A stretch of DNA of 64,000 nucleotides from Vanessa cardui (taxonomy: Eukaryota > Arthropoda > Insecta > Lepidoptera > Nymphalidae), in NCBI RefSeq assembly GCF_905220365.1, contig NC_061153.1:4360001-4424000 (forward strand), given 5' to 3'. Below, piece by piece: positions 51,259 through 63,683 of this stretch. Every line of letters begins with the position of its first letter. The first letter of the stretch is position 1. Both the position numbers and the translations under genes were made by a program. Below the pieces are notes generated by a model. It saw only the letters and a program-made list of their open reading frames with translations, ran no database searches and had not been told where the DNA came from.

Positions 51259-52538
51259 AATGCATATACGAAAAAAATATAATATACTAAATAAAATATA
51301 TATTTATAAAATAATATATTTATCTATAACAAATATTTAAATATAATTATACGAAATCCAAGAATTAAAAAAACTAAAATAAATCAAGTAAATTGACTAG
51401 ACTAATTATACACATTCTGTTGGCTCACAACAATTCACTTAAAATACGTAACTAAAAAGAAATACTAAAATACATAAGCAAAAAAAATACAATGCATGTT
51501 AAGGTCTAGAAACCATGTATCTAAGTGAATTACAAAAAAAGTTTGCTCATCCCAAAAAACACAAAAGTTAAAATGGATTACTAATAATAATAGTTGATTA
51601 ATAATGATGAAAAGAAACATGTAAATAAAACTTTGTAAATAAAAATTTCGTAATAAAGGTAAAAGTAGATATTAAAAAGAAAAAAAATAATCTATTAAGC
51701 ACATGAAAGTTAAAATACAATCTTTTACCATAATGACATGACTATATAAAAAAAAGTGATTCTATCCATTTAAATGTAGCTAACGAATACAGGTTGAGAA
51801 ACATGTATCTAATATAAAATAAAAAATGTAGAAAGAAACACTTCTAATAAAGTTTGTTATCTATATCTATAGAGTAAGTGCGGCATATTTGGAATACATG
51901 TTTGTTTTTTTGCGAATATCTTTAAAATGAAACAGTATAGTTCGACCAAAAATGCGTTAAATAATTTTTAATTTTCTAGATATCGATCTATTCCATATTA
52001 CCTGCAGTATCTCAAATATATCGACCTTCCTCTATCTATTAGACATGAAAAAAAAGTGTGCCAAAACACAATCATCCAAGTCACTAGCAATTGACTATAT
52101 ATTCTTCAAAACGCGCCTCAGGTGTCAACTTGTCAAGTGTCAACAGTATAGAATTGATAAACAAATATACCCACTATTAACTTGGATAAAGAATAAAAAT
52201 ATTGTAATTGCTACGGGTACACTAATAATTAAAAGAAAAGAAAATATAGTATCATAATTACTAGTATCATAATTACCCACAAGAAATGACCATTGTGGGA
52301 CAATATAAATATCATTGTGATGGTAAAAACTAATTAAGTAAGTGTAAGTGAACTGTAACTTAAGATAAGCATTGTGTAGATTTTAAATAAATTTCACACA
52401 TATGCATATTAATCGCAAATAATACGAACTATTATCGAAAGAATAGAAGGACTTCAGTATGTACTATGGGATGATTATAAGTAAAATAAATGAAAGTAAA
52501 ACCAAAACAAGATATAGAATACATAGGATAACAACATA
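51259..52538 (-). other. long AT-rich spacer between ORF1 and ORF2 of the LINE
   Basis: 1.28 kb with no coding potential. It contains several near-repeats of aaatactaaaatacataa and aaagttaaaat. The spacer is longer than in the other CR1-like LINEs here, so an undetected insertion is possible. Confidence 0.45.
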
Positions 52539-53199
52539 CTATTGCTTCTTGACCAAATTTCGTCGCGTAAGTGGCCTTTTGCTGGCGTCAGGAAGAGGTG
52601 CAGGGCTGACTCGAGGCAGCACAGAGCTGGCAGGCTTGTCAACGGACTGTGTTGAAGGCGATGGACAGGGGAACATCTTCAGGCATTCATCGAAACCTTC
52701 CTGAGTTGTGACACGCCTGCGTTCGTTATTTGGCAATTTGATATATATGTTTCCATTAAGGGTCCAGGTGTTAGTTATGCCAAATCTTTTTCTTGCTTTT
52801 GTGAAGAGAGATTGACGAACCTTACTCAAGAATTCACTCAGCACCTGGCTGAATATCAGGGATGCCCATCAACACTTGAACTGTTCCAAGGACAGTTGAA
52901 ACCAAGTTCTCACCTTCAGCCTCCTGAATACCACCGAACAGCAGAGCATTTCTTCTAGAAGTGTTGTCGATGTCATCAATTTGTGAAGATAAATTATTGA
53001 CAAGTGTCCTTAGGAGGTCCAGGATGTTCCACACTGAGGCCTTAAACTCTTTAAACTCACTTGCAAGTTTATCAAGACTGTTCCTATTACCTTCAGTGCT
53101 ACTTGTGGATTTCAGCTGTTTTTCGAATTCTGCCATCCTATTACCAAGCGATTCTGCTATGTTTTTATGAACTTCCAGGATATCTTCCACTCTTGCCAT
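52539..53199 (-). pseudogene. CR1-like LINE ORF1, internally deleted
   Basis: The first part (53199-52837) is MARVEDILEVHKNIAESLGN, a coiled coil and then RRNALLFGGIQEAEGENL, the start of the RRM-like region. The second part (52844-52539, other frame) is SEFLSKVRQSLFTKARKRFG, WTLNGNIYIKLPNNERRRVT and a proline-rich tail. About 60 residues between them, including the RPVLVRF-type strand, are missing at 52840. The order matches other CR1-like ORF1 proteins. Upstream, 53200-53465 has no gene and may be the 5' UTR. Confidence 0.8.
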
Positions 53200-53469
53200 T
53201 GTATTTAAGTATAAATAATGTTTTATTTGTGATGTGTCAAAAATTCCTTGGGAAAGTTTGTAGAGCCAACAGGTAAGTGTAATTATTATGCAATTAAAGA
53301 CATAAGAACCACAATAACTTATGTAAAGTAGCCTATATATGTCACTTATGTAACATATTACTTTTTAAACTGTTAAAATAGATTTTAAATAAAAAAATAA
53401 AAAAAATTTTGGAGAGTGATTTTTTAACAGTGTGCGCTTTTTGACACCTACCGCCAAAAAGTTCTTCTA

Positions 53470-54705
53470 AAGCTTATGGATGTTGCGTATGCTTAAAGTC
53501 TATAAATCAAAGTAAGGCATCGATAAATCTAATTATTGCTAAGTCGCGAGTATCTCCGATTAAACCGATTACTATAAACCGTCTTAAACTTCTTGGTGCA
53601 GTGCTTCTAGCTCGAGTTTTGAAACATATGAACGATTTACTTCAGTCACATATCAAAATTAGAAACGTAATCGCACTAACGAACAGTAGTACAATGCTAT
53701 CCTGGATTAATACTGAACCTTAAAACTAAAGACATTTGTATCTCATCGCGTAGTAAAAATTGCTGACACTATAGGAACAAAAAATTGGCACCACGTATCT
53801 ACGAATGACAATCTTGTGGATCACAGTAGTCGTGGACTTACATGCTACAAATTAATCTCGTCTCCGTTGTGGTGTGCTGGTCCAGCGTGGCTCGTATTAG
53901 AATCGTCTAACTGGCCTATATCAAAATATTCATATACATCATCTGAAAATCTACCGGAGCTGAGAACTTTACCTCATTTAGTACATACTGTTGAATACTC
54001 TAACGAAAATCCTATAGCAAAAATATTAAAAGATTACTCATCATTATCTAAAGTGCAGCGAATAGTAGCATGGTGCTTAAGATTTATTTCTAAATCAAGA
54101 AAACTTAACAAGGATTTTGAAGGCTTAATCACAGAAGAGCTGGAATCCTCCCTATTCGAGCTAGTGAAACATGAACAAACAAATCATTTTGGTGAAGAAA
54201 TTAAATCAATTAAAGATAACAAATCATATTCACGGTCCATTCAAAAACTAAATCCCTTCATCGATCAGGCAGGGCTCTTGCGAGTGGGGGGGCGTTTGAA
54301 AAATGCGCAGCTGCCACTATCCGCGATATATCCCTTATTGTTACCTAAAACTTCTCGAGTTTCTGTACTAATTATAGATTACTACCATCGACTTCATCTT
54401 CATTGCGGACCACGAACTCGACAATCTATAATTCAGCGAAAGTTCTGGATTTTAGGAATACGAAATCTCATAAGATCGCGCCTCGCAAAGTGTGTTGTTA
54501 CCTGTTGTAGAGTAAAACCTACACCCATTACCCCTCTTATGGGAAATTTACCAGAACCTAGAGTACAAGGTACACGTTGCTTTCAAAATATTGGTGTAGA
54601 TTTTGCAGGTCCCTTTGTGATTAAAGAAAGCAAAAGGCGTAATGCTCGCACTTACAAGGTGTATATTGCGTGCGTGATGGTGTGTTAAGCAATAAAGGCA
54701 ATACA
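53470..54705 (+). pseudogene. BEL/Pao retrotransposon pol fragment: RNase H to integrase start
   Basis: The segment 53470-53715 reads KAYGCCVCLKSINQSKASIN, SRVSPIKPITINRLKLLGAV and VIALTNSSTMLSWINTEP, the BEL RNase H region. After a stop and frameshift, 53816-54686 reads VDHSSRGLTCYKL, GPAWLVLESSNWP, QKLNPFIDQAGLLRVGGRL, an H2C2 zinc segment (HRLHLHCGPRTRQSIIQRKFW, CVVTCCRVKP) and FQNIGVDFAGPF, the first integrase Asp. It is cut at about 54705 where a LINE begins. Both LTRs, gag, protease and most of RT are missing. Confidence 0.85.
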
Positions 54706-57700
54706 TAAAAGTGGTAGTGCCACGCTGTATACCTTCAGGTTACAGCCGAATGGGCCGGCACGCCCGGGGAAGTACCACTCTCTCACTTAAAATCGGCGTA
54801 AAGTGGTAGCTATGCTACCGCGTTTCGACCGGTAAGTGAGAGTTCCGGAGGCCCAATCCCCCTCCCCCCCAAAACTTGATGGTTGTGCAGAATTTGGTAA
54901 AATTACCCCAGGAGGGTACCATCAGCGACAGCGGTGGAGAATCCCTCTCTGGGCATCCATGCTCAGGACATACACCACCTGAGCAGGGATGCCCAGGCTG
55001 CCCTCCGAATTCTGGGGGGGGGGCAATTTTGCGCTCGCCACTGTTCGAGGCAAGCGGAGCAGGCATCATAAGGCAACCCCTACCACCCTCGCTGTGGACT
55101 TCTGCAACATAAGGGGACTCAACTCCAACCTCAACGCCGTTCACTACCATCTGGAAACGGCGAAGCCGGCCTTGCTCTTTCTAACCGAGACCCAGATATC
55201 TTCTCCTGCCGATACGACTTTTCTCTCGTACCCTGGGTACAAATTGGAACATTCCTTTATACCACGAGCTGGGGTATGCGTTTACGTCAGAGATGATATC
55301 TGTTCTCGACGCCTCGGCAGCCTTTAAGGACAGGACCTATCGATTATCTGGCTGCGTGTAGACTGCGATGACCATCCGCGAATCTATGCGTGCCTTTATA
55401 GGTCCCATAGCGGTAATGCCGAAACCGACCGACTGGTTGAGCACGTCCAAATGGCTACAGATTCCGTGCTGCAGCAGATTCCATCCGCAGAGATCATTAT
55501 TCTGGGTGACTTTAATTTTCACCACGCAGAATGGCTCGGCTCACGTACCACCGATCATGCGGGTAGATCTGTTCTGGACTTCGCTCTAGCATATGATCTG
55601 ATACAACTGGTCAACTCGCCAACGCGAATACCGGATGTGGAAGATCATACACCTTCCCTGTTGGACCTTCTGCTGACTTCGCATCCGGATAGCTATCAGG
55701 TTATCGTTGATCCCCCTCTGGGCTCGTCTGACCACTGTCTCGTCCGGAGTACAGTGCCGGTTGTGCGGTACTCACGGCCTCGCTTTCTTGGGTGCCGCCG
55801 AGTATGGCACTACAAGTCAGCAGATTGGGATGGGATGCGGTCTTTTTTTGCATCTTACCCATGGGGGCAGATTTGTTTCTCGCCGGATGATCTGAACGCT
55901 GCTGCTGCTACCCATCGGTGGCAAGTCCCAGCCTTGGTTTGGTCGCTTCTGCAAAACGGCATCACGCCGAAAGTGGGAACGCTATCAAACCTGGGCTAAT
56001 GCATCTGCATCTCGTGATGTAAATACCAGCGCATTCAAAAAGGAATATAACTCTGCCTCTAGGTCCCTCAAAAACGTGATTGCTAGGGCGAAGACGGAGT
56101 ACATTGGCAGAATTGGCGAGAGACAGGTGCGTCTCCCTTCAGCGTTCTGGTCTCTCGCTAAGGCTGTCTTAGGGAATTTCTGTCAGCCCTCTTTTCCACC
56201 TCTGCACAGGAACGGTAAGTCATTGGCCCATACCGCGAAAGAGAAAGCTGATCTTTTAGGCTCTCTCTTCGAGTCGAACTCGACTCTGGATGACCAAGGA
56301 AAATCTCCACCAACAATTCCGCGGTGTGATACCACGATGCCGGAGGTTAAATTCCGGCAAAGTGCAGTTCGTAAAGCACTTCTTTCCTTGGACATTCATA
56401 AGTCGAGCGGACCCGATGGTATCCCTCCAAACGTGCTGCGGACATGTGCTCCCGAGTTGGCACCGGTCTAAACGCGTCTTTTCCGGCAATCAGGCGTCGT
56501 CCCGAATTCCTGGAAGACAGCTTTGGTGCATCCGATCCCTAAAAAAGGCAACCGCTCAGACCCATCCAATTATAGGCCTATAGCCATCACCTCCTTGCTC
56601 TCCAAGATAATGGAGTCCCTTATTAACTGCCAGCTCCTGCGGTACCTAGAGGAGAATCAGCTGATTAGTGACCGCCAGTACGGTTTCCGTCGGGGTCGCT
56701 CAGCCGGTGATCTTCTAGTTTACCTTACTCACAGGTGGGCTGAAGCAGTTGAGAGCAAGGGGGAGGCATTAGCAGCAAGCTTGGACATAGCGAAGGCCGT
56801 CGATCGCGTATGGCACAAAGCGCTTCTTTCGAAACTTCCTTCCTATGGGCTTCCCGGGAAATTATGCAATTGGATTACTAGCTTTTTGGCAGATCGAAGC
56901 ATATAGGTCGTTGTCGACGGTGCATACTCTGACTTAAAATTCGTCAATGCTGGTGTTCCACAAGGCTGCGTTCTATCACCCACTCTGTTTCTTCTGCATA
57001 TCAATGATTTGTTGCAAATCGGGAACATTCATTGCTATGCAGACGACAGTACCGTTGACACCTTATACACCGGCCGCCCTTATATTTCTCGGGAAAACGT
57101 CGAAGAGAACCGGAACAAACTTGTGTCTGAAATCGAGTCTTCATTAAACGAAGTCTCGAATTGGGTCCGGCTAAATCTAGTCCATTTCAACCCCAAAAAG
57201 ACGCAAGTTTGCGCGTTAACCGCTAAAAAAACACCATTTGTCGTATCTCCACGATTTGAGAACATTCCGATAGCCGCTACAAGTAGTATCGGAATACTTG
57301 GCGTTGATATTTCGAGCCTCGTTCAGTTCCGCGGCCAATTGGAAGGCAAAGCCACATTGGCTTCAAAAAAGCTGGGCGTGCTCAGCAAGGCGAGACAGTA
57401 TTTCACGTCGGCCCATCGCCTAAAACTTTACAAGGCGCAAATTCGGCACCGAATTTTTCACGGGGAATGTTCCGAGGAATTGTTCGGATTAATCCCGGCT
57501 GCTGAATTTCACCTTCGGACATCTCGCCAAAATTCTAAGTTTCACCCGCACCACCTTGATGTCCGAAAATCCACAACAGCGCGATTTCTCAGACATTTTC
57601 TGCCTCGCACAACCACTTTGTGGAACCAGCTTTCGCCGGCGGTTTTTCCGAACCGATACGACATGGGAACCTTCAAGAAAAGAGCGTACTCCTTTTTGAA

Positions 57701-57806
57701 AGGCCGGCAACGCACCTGCAAGCCCCCTGGTGTTGCAGATGTCCATGGGCGGTGGTAGTCACTTTCCATCAGGTGAGCCTCCTGCTCGTTTGCCACCTAT
57801 GCCATA
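54706..57806 (+). pseudogene. Jockey-superfamily LINE (EN plus RT), many frame breaks
   Basis: The opening (agtgccacgctgtatacctt, gggccggcacgcccgggg) is a recurrent lepidopteran LINE 5' sequence. Endonuclease: DFCNIRGLNSNLNAVHYHL, FLTETQISSP, ILGDFNFHHAEWLGS and GSSDHCLVRS. RT: HPIPKKGNRSDPSNYRPIAI, YGFRRGRSAGDLLVYLTHR, ASLDIAKAVDRVWHKAL (motif A with V for F), NAGVPQGCVLSPTLFLLHIN and HCYADDSTVDT. The C-terminal part ends KGRQRTCKPPGVADVHGRW, followed by a 3' tail gtagtcactttccatcaggt and poly-A at 57797-57806. Breaks near 55326, 55990, 56471 and 56905. Confidence 0.85.
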
Positions 57807-57814
57807 AAAAAAAA

Positions 57815-60783
57815 TACCACAGGCCCGGTGATGGGCAGCAGCATCACCGGTGCGAGAAACTACGTCCTGCGATCGCCAACCCGCCTGCCCAGCGTGGCGA
57901 TTATGGGCAATATCCTCCACATGCAGCACACACGCAAGCCACGGCCCCCAGTTCCCGGCAGCCCCGCTATTCTTCGTCATGGTGGCGACGATGATAACGG
58001 CGGGACGGGGGGTGCTAAGAATCACCGCACCGGGCTACGGGAGGCCACCACAACCGACTGACCCTTGCGATGTACAACGAACGGACTCTACGGCTTGACT
58101 CGCATCTAGCGCAACTTGAGGTAGAACTTGGGAAAATTAAGTGGCATATATTAAGGCTATGTGAAGTCCGTAGAGAGGGAGAGGACCCCGTAACCCTCGA
58201 ATCGGGCCACCTAATGTACTTCCGAGAGGGAGACCAACAATCCCAAGGTGGCGTTGGGTTTCTGGTAAATAAGTCCCTAGCTGACAACGTTGTGGAAATC
58301 CGAGACCGAGACCGAGAGGTACATCAAGGTGGTGCAAGCGTACGCACCGACCTCGACACACTCGGACGATAAAGTGGAAGAATTATTCGATGACGTATCG
58401 AGGGCCCTCCACTTTGACACGAAAACCCACTACAACGTTGTCATGGGGGACTTTAACGCTAAAGTGGGAGTACAGAATTGCAGCGAATCGGTAGTAGGAC
58501 CCCATGCATTTGGAAGCAGGAATCATAGAGGGCAAATGCTTGTCAACTTCTTCGAACGGGAGGGGCTCTTCTAGATGAACTCCTCAAAGCAGCTCAAAAG
58601 CAGCCGCAAAGAAAGTGGACGTGGCAAAGCCCTGACACTATGATAAAAAATAAGATCGACTTCGTAATGACGGACAAGAGGCATATATTCAGAGACGTCT
58701 CAGTGATTAACAGGTTCAATTCCGATAGTGATCACCGACTTCTCCGAGGCTCTCTGAATATCAATTTTAAGGCCGAGCGCGTTCGTCTTATATCGTCCAC
58801 GCTCCGACCGAAGCTGCTCCAAACCATTGCGGGATCTGAAACATTCCAGTCAATCCTGGAGAACCGATTCGCTGCTGTGGAAACCACAACTGACGTAAAC
58901 CAGAACCTCGAAAATGTTGTTTGAATTCTCAGGGAAGAAGGCACGAGATATTGTGGCATGCAGCGTAAGGGCAGGAAGTCCAACCTTTCGGAAGAGACTT
59001 TAGGGCTCATGAAGAAACGACGTGAAAACCCACCTGTCACATCGTCAGAGAAACGGCAATTAAACCAAGAGATCAGCAGGCGCGTACGACACGACCGGTG
59101 CTCAAATACTCTTGCTATTGAAAGAGCTATTGAGCAGAATCGGGTGTCTAAGGTGTTCGTACAATCTCATGGAAGGAGCCACCTGACGAAGTTGACCACA
59201 GCAAGTGGAGAAGTCGTTTCTTCTAAGCCGGCAGTACTTTCGGAAATGGAGGACTTCTACGGCCGGTTATACGCATCGCATGGATCTCGACCTGATCCCG
59301 AAATGAAGATGAAATGAGAAGAATGAAATGAGGATTCTAGAGCTACATTAACACGCTATTTCTCCGAAGACCTGCCTGAAGTCAGTATTGGCGAAATCGA
59401 GACTGAGAATGGAAAAGCCCCTGGAGAAGACGGCGTTACCACAGAGCTAATAAAAGCGGGAGGTAAACCGGTACTTAGGGATCTTCAGACGCTTTTTAAC
59501 TCTGTCCTCTTCGAAGGGAGAACTCCGGAGGCGTGGAGTAGGAGTATGAGTGTGGTCGTCCTGTTCTTCAAAAAGGGAGACAAAACCCTGCTAAAGAACT
59601 ATCGTCCCATATCCCTACTGAGTCACGTCTATAAGCTGTTTTCAAGAGTGATCACGAACCGTCTTGCGCGAAGATTCGACGAATTTCAACCCCCAGAACA
59701 GGCCGGGTTTCGGACCGGATACGCCACCATAGACCACATCCACACAGTGCGGCAGATTATACAGAAGTCCCAAGAGTATAATCGGCCCCTGTGTCTTGCA
59801 TTCGTGGACTATGAGAAGGCCGTTGACTCGGTTGAAATCTGGGCTGTTCTGGAGTCCCTGCAGCGTTGCCAAGTTGATTGGCGATATATCCAAGTGATGA
59901 GATGTCTCTACAAAGCCGCCACCATGTCCGTCCGAGTACAGAATCAGCAAACAAATCCCATACCATTGCATCGAGGAGTGAGACAAGGGGACGTCATTTC
60001 CCCCAAATTGTTCACTAATGCAATGGAGGATATGTTAAAAACGCTGAACTGGAAAGGACGTGGCATCAACATCAATGGCGAATACATCTCTCACTTGAGA
60101 TTTGCAGACGACATCGTCATCGTGGCAGAAACGCTGCAGGACCTACAACAAATGCTGAACGATCTGGCTGATTCTTCTATGCGTATCGGCCTACGGATGA
60201 ACTTGGATAAAACCAAGGTCATGTTCAATGAACATGTTCTACCGGAACCGATTGCGATACACGGTACCGTCCTCGAAGTTGTTCAAAAATATGTCTACCT
60301 TGGGCAGACTTTGCGATTTGGTAGAAACAACTTTGAGGACGAGGTGAATAGAAGAATTCAGCTAGGTTGGGCAGCGTTTGGAAAATTACGTCGAATCTTT
60401 ACATCGTCGATCCCACAGTGCCTTAAGACGAAAGTCTTCAACCAGTGCGTCCTACCCGTCATGATATACGGAGCCGAAACGTGGACTGGCAAGGCTGGTC
60501 CACCAGTTTAAAGTCGCTCAGCGTGCTATGGAAAGGGCTATGCTCGGCGTTTCTCTGCGGGATCGCATCAGAAATGAGGCGATCCGCCAGAGAACCAAAG
60601 TCATCGACATAGCCCACCGGATTAGTAAGCTGAAGTGGCAGTGGGCTGGCCATATTTGTCGCAGAACCGATAACCGTTGGGCGAAACGTGTTCTAGAGTG
60701 GAGACCGCCTCTCGGCAAACGTAGTGTAGGACGTCCTCGGGCACGGTGGAGTGACGACTTACGCAAGACGGCTGGCAGGAGCT
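57815..60783 (+). pseudogene. RTE-clade LINE, frame-broken and 3' truncated
   Basis: After a GC-rich leader the frame begins LTLAMYNERTLR, then ELGKIKWHILRLCEVRREGE, QAYAPTSTHSDDKVEELFDD and VVMGDFNAKVGVQ, the RTE endonuclease. RT: VVLFFKKGDKTLLKNYRPIS, AGFRTGYATIDHIHTVRQII, LAFVDYEKAVDSVEIWAVL (motif A), HRGVRQGDVISPKLFTNAME and LRFADDIVIVAETL (FADD). The C-terminal KLKWQWAGHICRRTDNRWAK and GRPRARWSDDLRKTAG are diagnostic of RTE. At least five frame breaks. At 60783 it is cut and directly joined to a minus-strand LINE, so the RTE 3' end is missing. Confidence 0.88.
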
Positions 60784-62195
60784 AATAGTATTAATAAAAA
60801 GTGAAAATAGGAGTGGAGACATCACGCCACCTTGCGGTACACCGGCTTTGACAGAATTCCAGTCAGAAAAAGTGTCGTTAAGTCTCACCCGATGCCGACG
60901 ACCGTGCAAGTAAGAGTGAAACCAGTCAATCGTTAAAGGCGATATGTTAAGAGAACGCAATACGGCAAGCAAAATGTCAAAATCTACACTCATGAAGGCA
61001 TTACTGAAATCGAGTAACGTCAAAACAGTGAGCTGACGCTTGTCTTTAGCCATACGAATATCGTCAGTGATTTTTACTAATGCTGTAGTCGTACTATGGC
61101 CGGAGCGGAATCCGGATTGAAAGGGATTGAAAATATTGTATCTGCAGAGGATGAGGTTAATTTGATTATAAGTTAGACGTTCAAGAACTTTAGAGAGGAA
61201 AGGAAGAATAGATATAGGTCGTAGGTCAGAAAAGGAGGTCGAGGTGGGTTTTTTTGGCAAGGGAATGATTAAAGCATTTTTCCAACAAGAAGGAAATATG
61301 TCACTCTCAATGGAAAAATTGAAAATATTTGCTATTATAGGGACTAGATTATCTATAATAGGAATTACCATTTGACGACTAATGCAATCAGTACCAACAC
61401 AGTTAGACGATACGGCTAGAATATTCTTCTTAACATCACTACACGTGAATTGACTAAATTGAAGAGAGGGAAGATCGGTAGTTATGGAAGATGAAATTTG
61501 AGAAATTGTATTTAATTTTGTGGTATTATCAATAGAGACAGAGCAGGAGAAATGCTGATTTAGTAGATTTAGATTTATGTTTTCAGAATGTAGATCTTGT
61601 TGTTGTTTCCCAACTCCTAGGGATCTGAGGAAATTCCAAACTCGGGCTGAGTCATTTTCCTCAATAACAGACTTATAGATGTGGCGTCGACGTTCATCCC
61701 TACACACCCTGTTACAGCGATTCCGAGCTCTTCGGTACTTCTCACGATTTACATCACTGGGATCAAGTCTAAAATTAGCTTTGGCTATATCCCTTTTCTT
61801 TTGCAAAGATTTCAATTCGTCAGTCAACCATGGTGCCGGTAGATGCTTCAGTAGCACTGGTCGAATAGCATGCTTGTCATAAAGTTGAGTTAAAAAGATT
61901 TTGAAAGCATTTAATTTCTCATCAATTGATGAAGCACTAAGCACTCCAGACCAGCCAATATTCGACACATCCTCAACAAGCCTGTCAAAGTTAACCCTAC
62001 AAAAATTACGCCTCATAACAATTCTACGTTTAGGTTTAGGAGGTCATAGTTTGTAAGACAAGAAAAGAAGGTCATGATAGGAAAAGGCAGTAGCAGCACA
62101 TTGACCGAATTTTTCGACGTGAGTATCAGAAGAGACAAGGATTAAATCGAGAAGAGAAGGTAAGCAGTTAGGAAATGTGTGAGTCGCACTTTTTT
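60784..62195 (-). pseudogene. CR1-like LINE ORF2: end of endonuclease to RT motif B
   Basis: Read from 62195: LDLILVSSDTHVEKFGQ and FSYHDLLFLSYKL (endonuclease end), an in-frame TGA near 62043, then PPKPKRR, DSARVWNFLRSLGVGKQQQ, DLRPISILPFLSKVLERL, QSGFRSGHSTTTALVKITDD, LTLLDFSNAFMSVDFDILL and KAGVPQGGVMSPLLFSLFIN. The frame is cut at 60784 just before the YADD box. It resembles the LINE at 48991-51258 but is a separate copy. Confidence 0.88.
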
Positions 62196-62248
62196 TATCC
62201 ATATCTACTGTACTTCACGTTGCGTTAACTAAGCAATATGGGCAACTC

Positions 62249-62478
62249 AAAATAAACTTTATTCAAATGGCTTTTACAAGCACTTTTGAATCGTCATTTA
62301 ACAATTAAGTGAAGCTACCACCGGTTCGGAAAGTAGATTCTACCAAGTAGAACCGGCAAGAAACTCAGTAGTTACTCTTTTTCAACATTTAAAAAATACA
62401 AAGTCCTGTTAGTTAATACAATTATTTAAATTAATATATCCTGCTTGGAAGTCAACAGCTTCTCCACGCTTCTAAAAA
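62249..62478 (-). repeat. Jockey LINE 3' UTR, severely 5' truncated copy
   Basis: Reverse complement of the tail at 24792-25015: gaagctaccaccggttcgga, agaaactcagtagttactct, tatcctgcttggaagtcaac. It has no coding part beyond a few terminal codons. Confidence 0.8.
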
Positions 62479-62667
62479 CTGTTAGATTTTGCAAAATAAT
62501 TCGGAATACCCAAGTTTGGCTGCAGGAAGTATCCGTACCTCCGAAAACACGTAAAGTTGTTGGTCCTGAGCCTGAGCACATTCCGAACGGATCAAATTTG
62601 CCGTCGAAGACTTATGTGTACTGACAGAAATGATTATTTTTAAATGAATCACCAGCATTTGAATTGT
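62479..62667. other. no gene seen
   Basis: About 190 bp between two LINE tails. Nothing recognised. Confidence 0.4.
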
Positions 62668-63400
62668 TGGATCAAAATCAAATCAAAATCAAAATACTCT
62701 TTATTGTACACCAGTAAATAAATCACATATACACGGTTAGATGAAAGATGTACAAGAGGCGGCCTTATCGCTAACACAGCGATCTCTTCCAGGCAACCTT
62801 AAGGTAGAGGAAAACAGATATAGAAAGAGGTAGGGGTGTACAGAGCAGATATAAACATAATAAATAAATACAGTGTAATATTAATATATTAAAAAATATA
62901 TATAAAAAATAATGTACAATATCTGATATCTAAAATGCATACATATATGTATCTATCTAATTAAATCCAAATAAAATGTACAAAAATTAATATAATGTCT
63001 CGCGAAAAAATAAACAATAAAATAAGTAAATAATTCTATTAAGTGCAGCAATTAAAGTGCAAGATAGTAATGTATCAAGGAATTTTTAAATGAAGCAAGT
63101 GATTGTGCAAGTCTTACTTCAACAGGAAGAGAGTTCCACAGACGAATAGCCTGAACAGTAAAGGAGTTTGTATAGAATGAGGTCGAATGAGGAGGGATCT
63201 TTAAAAGTAAATTATCTTCTGAACGAAGAGAACGATTGTGACTTGAACCTAAAAATTTGAAATTCTCTTTTAAATAGAGCGGAGTTGAAGGATGAAAGAG
63301 TATTGAGTAAAGTAGATGGAGTATATGAGTATTCCTGCGATAGCGAGTTGGATCTAATGTTTTAATTGTATTTAAGTACAAATATATTTTAATAAAAAAA
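62668..63400 (-). pseudogene. CR1-like LINE 3' end: RT C-terminus and 3' UTR
   Basis: The coding part (63381-63052) reads RYRRNTHILHLLYSILFHPS, TSFYTNSFTVQAIRLWNSLP and VRLAQSLASFKNSLIHYYL, the C-terminal region of CR1-like RTs. The 3' UTR contains, on the minus strand, ggttgcctggaagagatcgc, gttagcgataaggccgcctc and a terminal caataaagagtattttg plus (ATTTTG)n. The same tail core is at 3565-3600. Confidence 0.82.
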
Positions 63401-63483
63401 AAAATACAATTTTAAAAAGAGCTATAACTGGACTTAATAAGAGTTTTTAAACGCGACTTTGCTTTATATAATTACATATAAAA

Positions 63484-63682
63484 TCTATACTAATATTATA
63501 TTATAATGTGAAAATAACTCTGTCTGTCTGTCGCTCTTTCTCTACCAAACCACAGAACCGAATTTGATGAAATTTGGTACGAAGCAAACTTGAACTCCAA
63601 GAAAAGACATAGGCTTTTTTTTGTCCAACACAATATGACAACCAATCCCGAAAACGCGAGTGGAGCCGCGGGCATCAACTAG
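63484..63682 (+). mobile_element. short non-autonomous Helitron
   Basis: 199 bp inserted between A (63483) and T (63683). It starts TCTATACTAATATTATATTA and ends cgcgagtggagccgcgggca, tcaaCTAG, with the terminal hairpin. A different subfamily from the copies at 12071, 13164 and 37725. Confidence 0.8.
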
Positions 63683-63683
63683 T

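Noticed and set aside
54815..55112. Proline- and glycine-rich ORFs on both strands
   Set aside because: They lie in the GC-rich 5' region of the Jockey-type LINE and show no conserved domain.
57489..58361. Overlapping minus-strand ORFs in the LINE 3' end and RTE leader
   Set aside because: They are antisense shadows of GC-rich LINE coding sequence.
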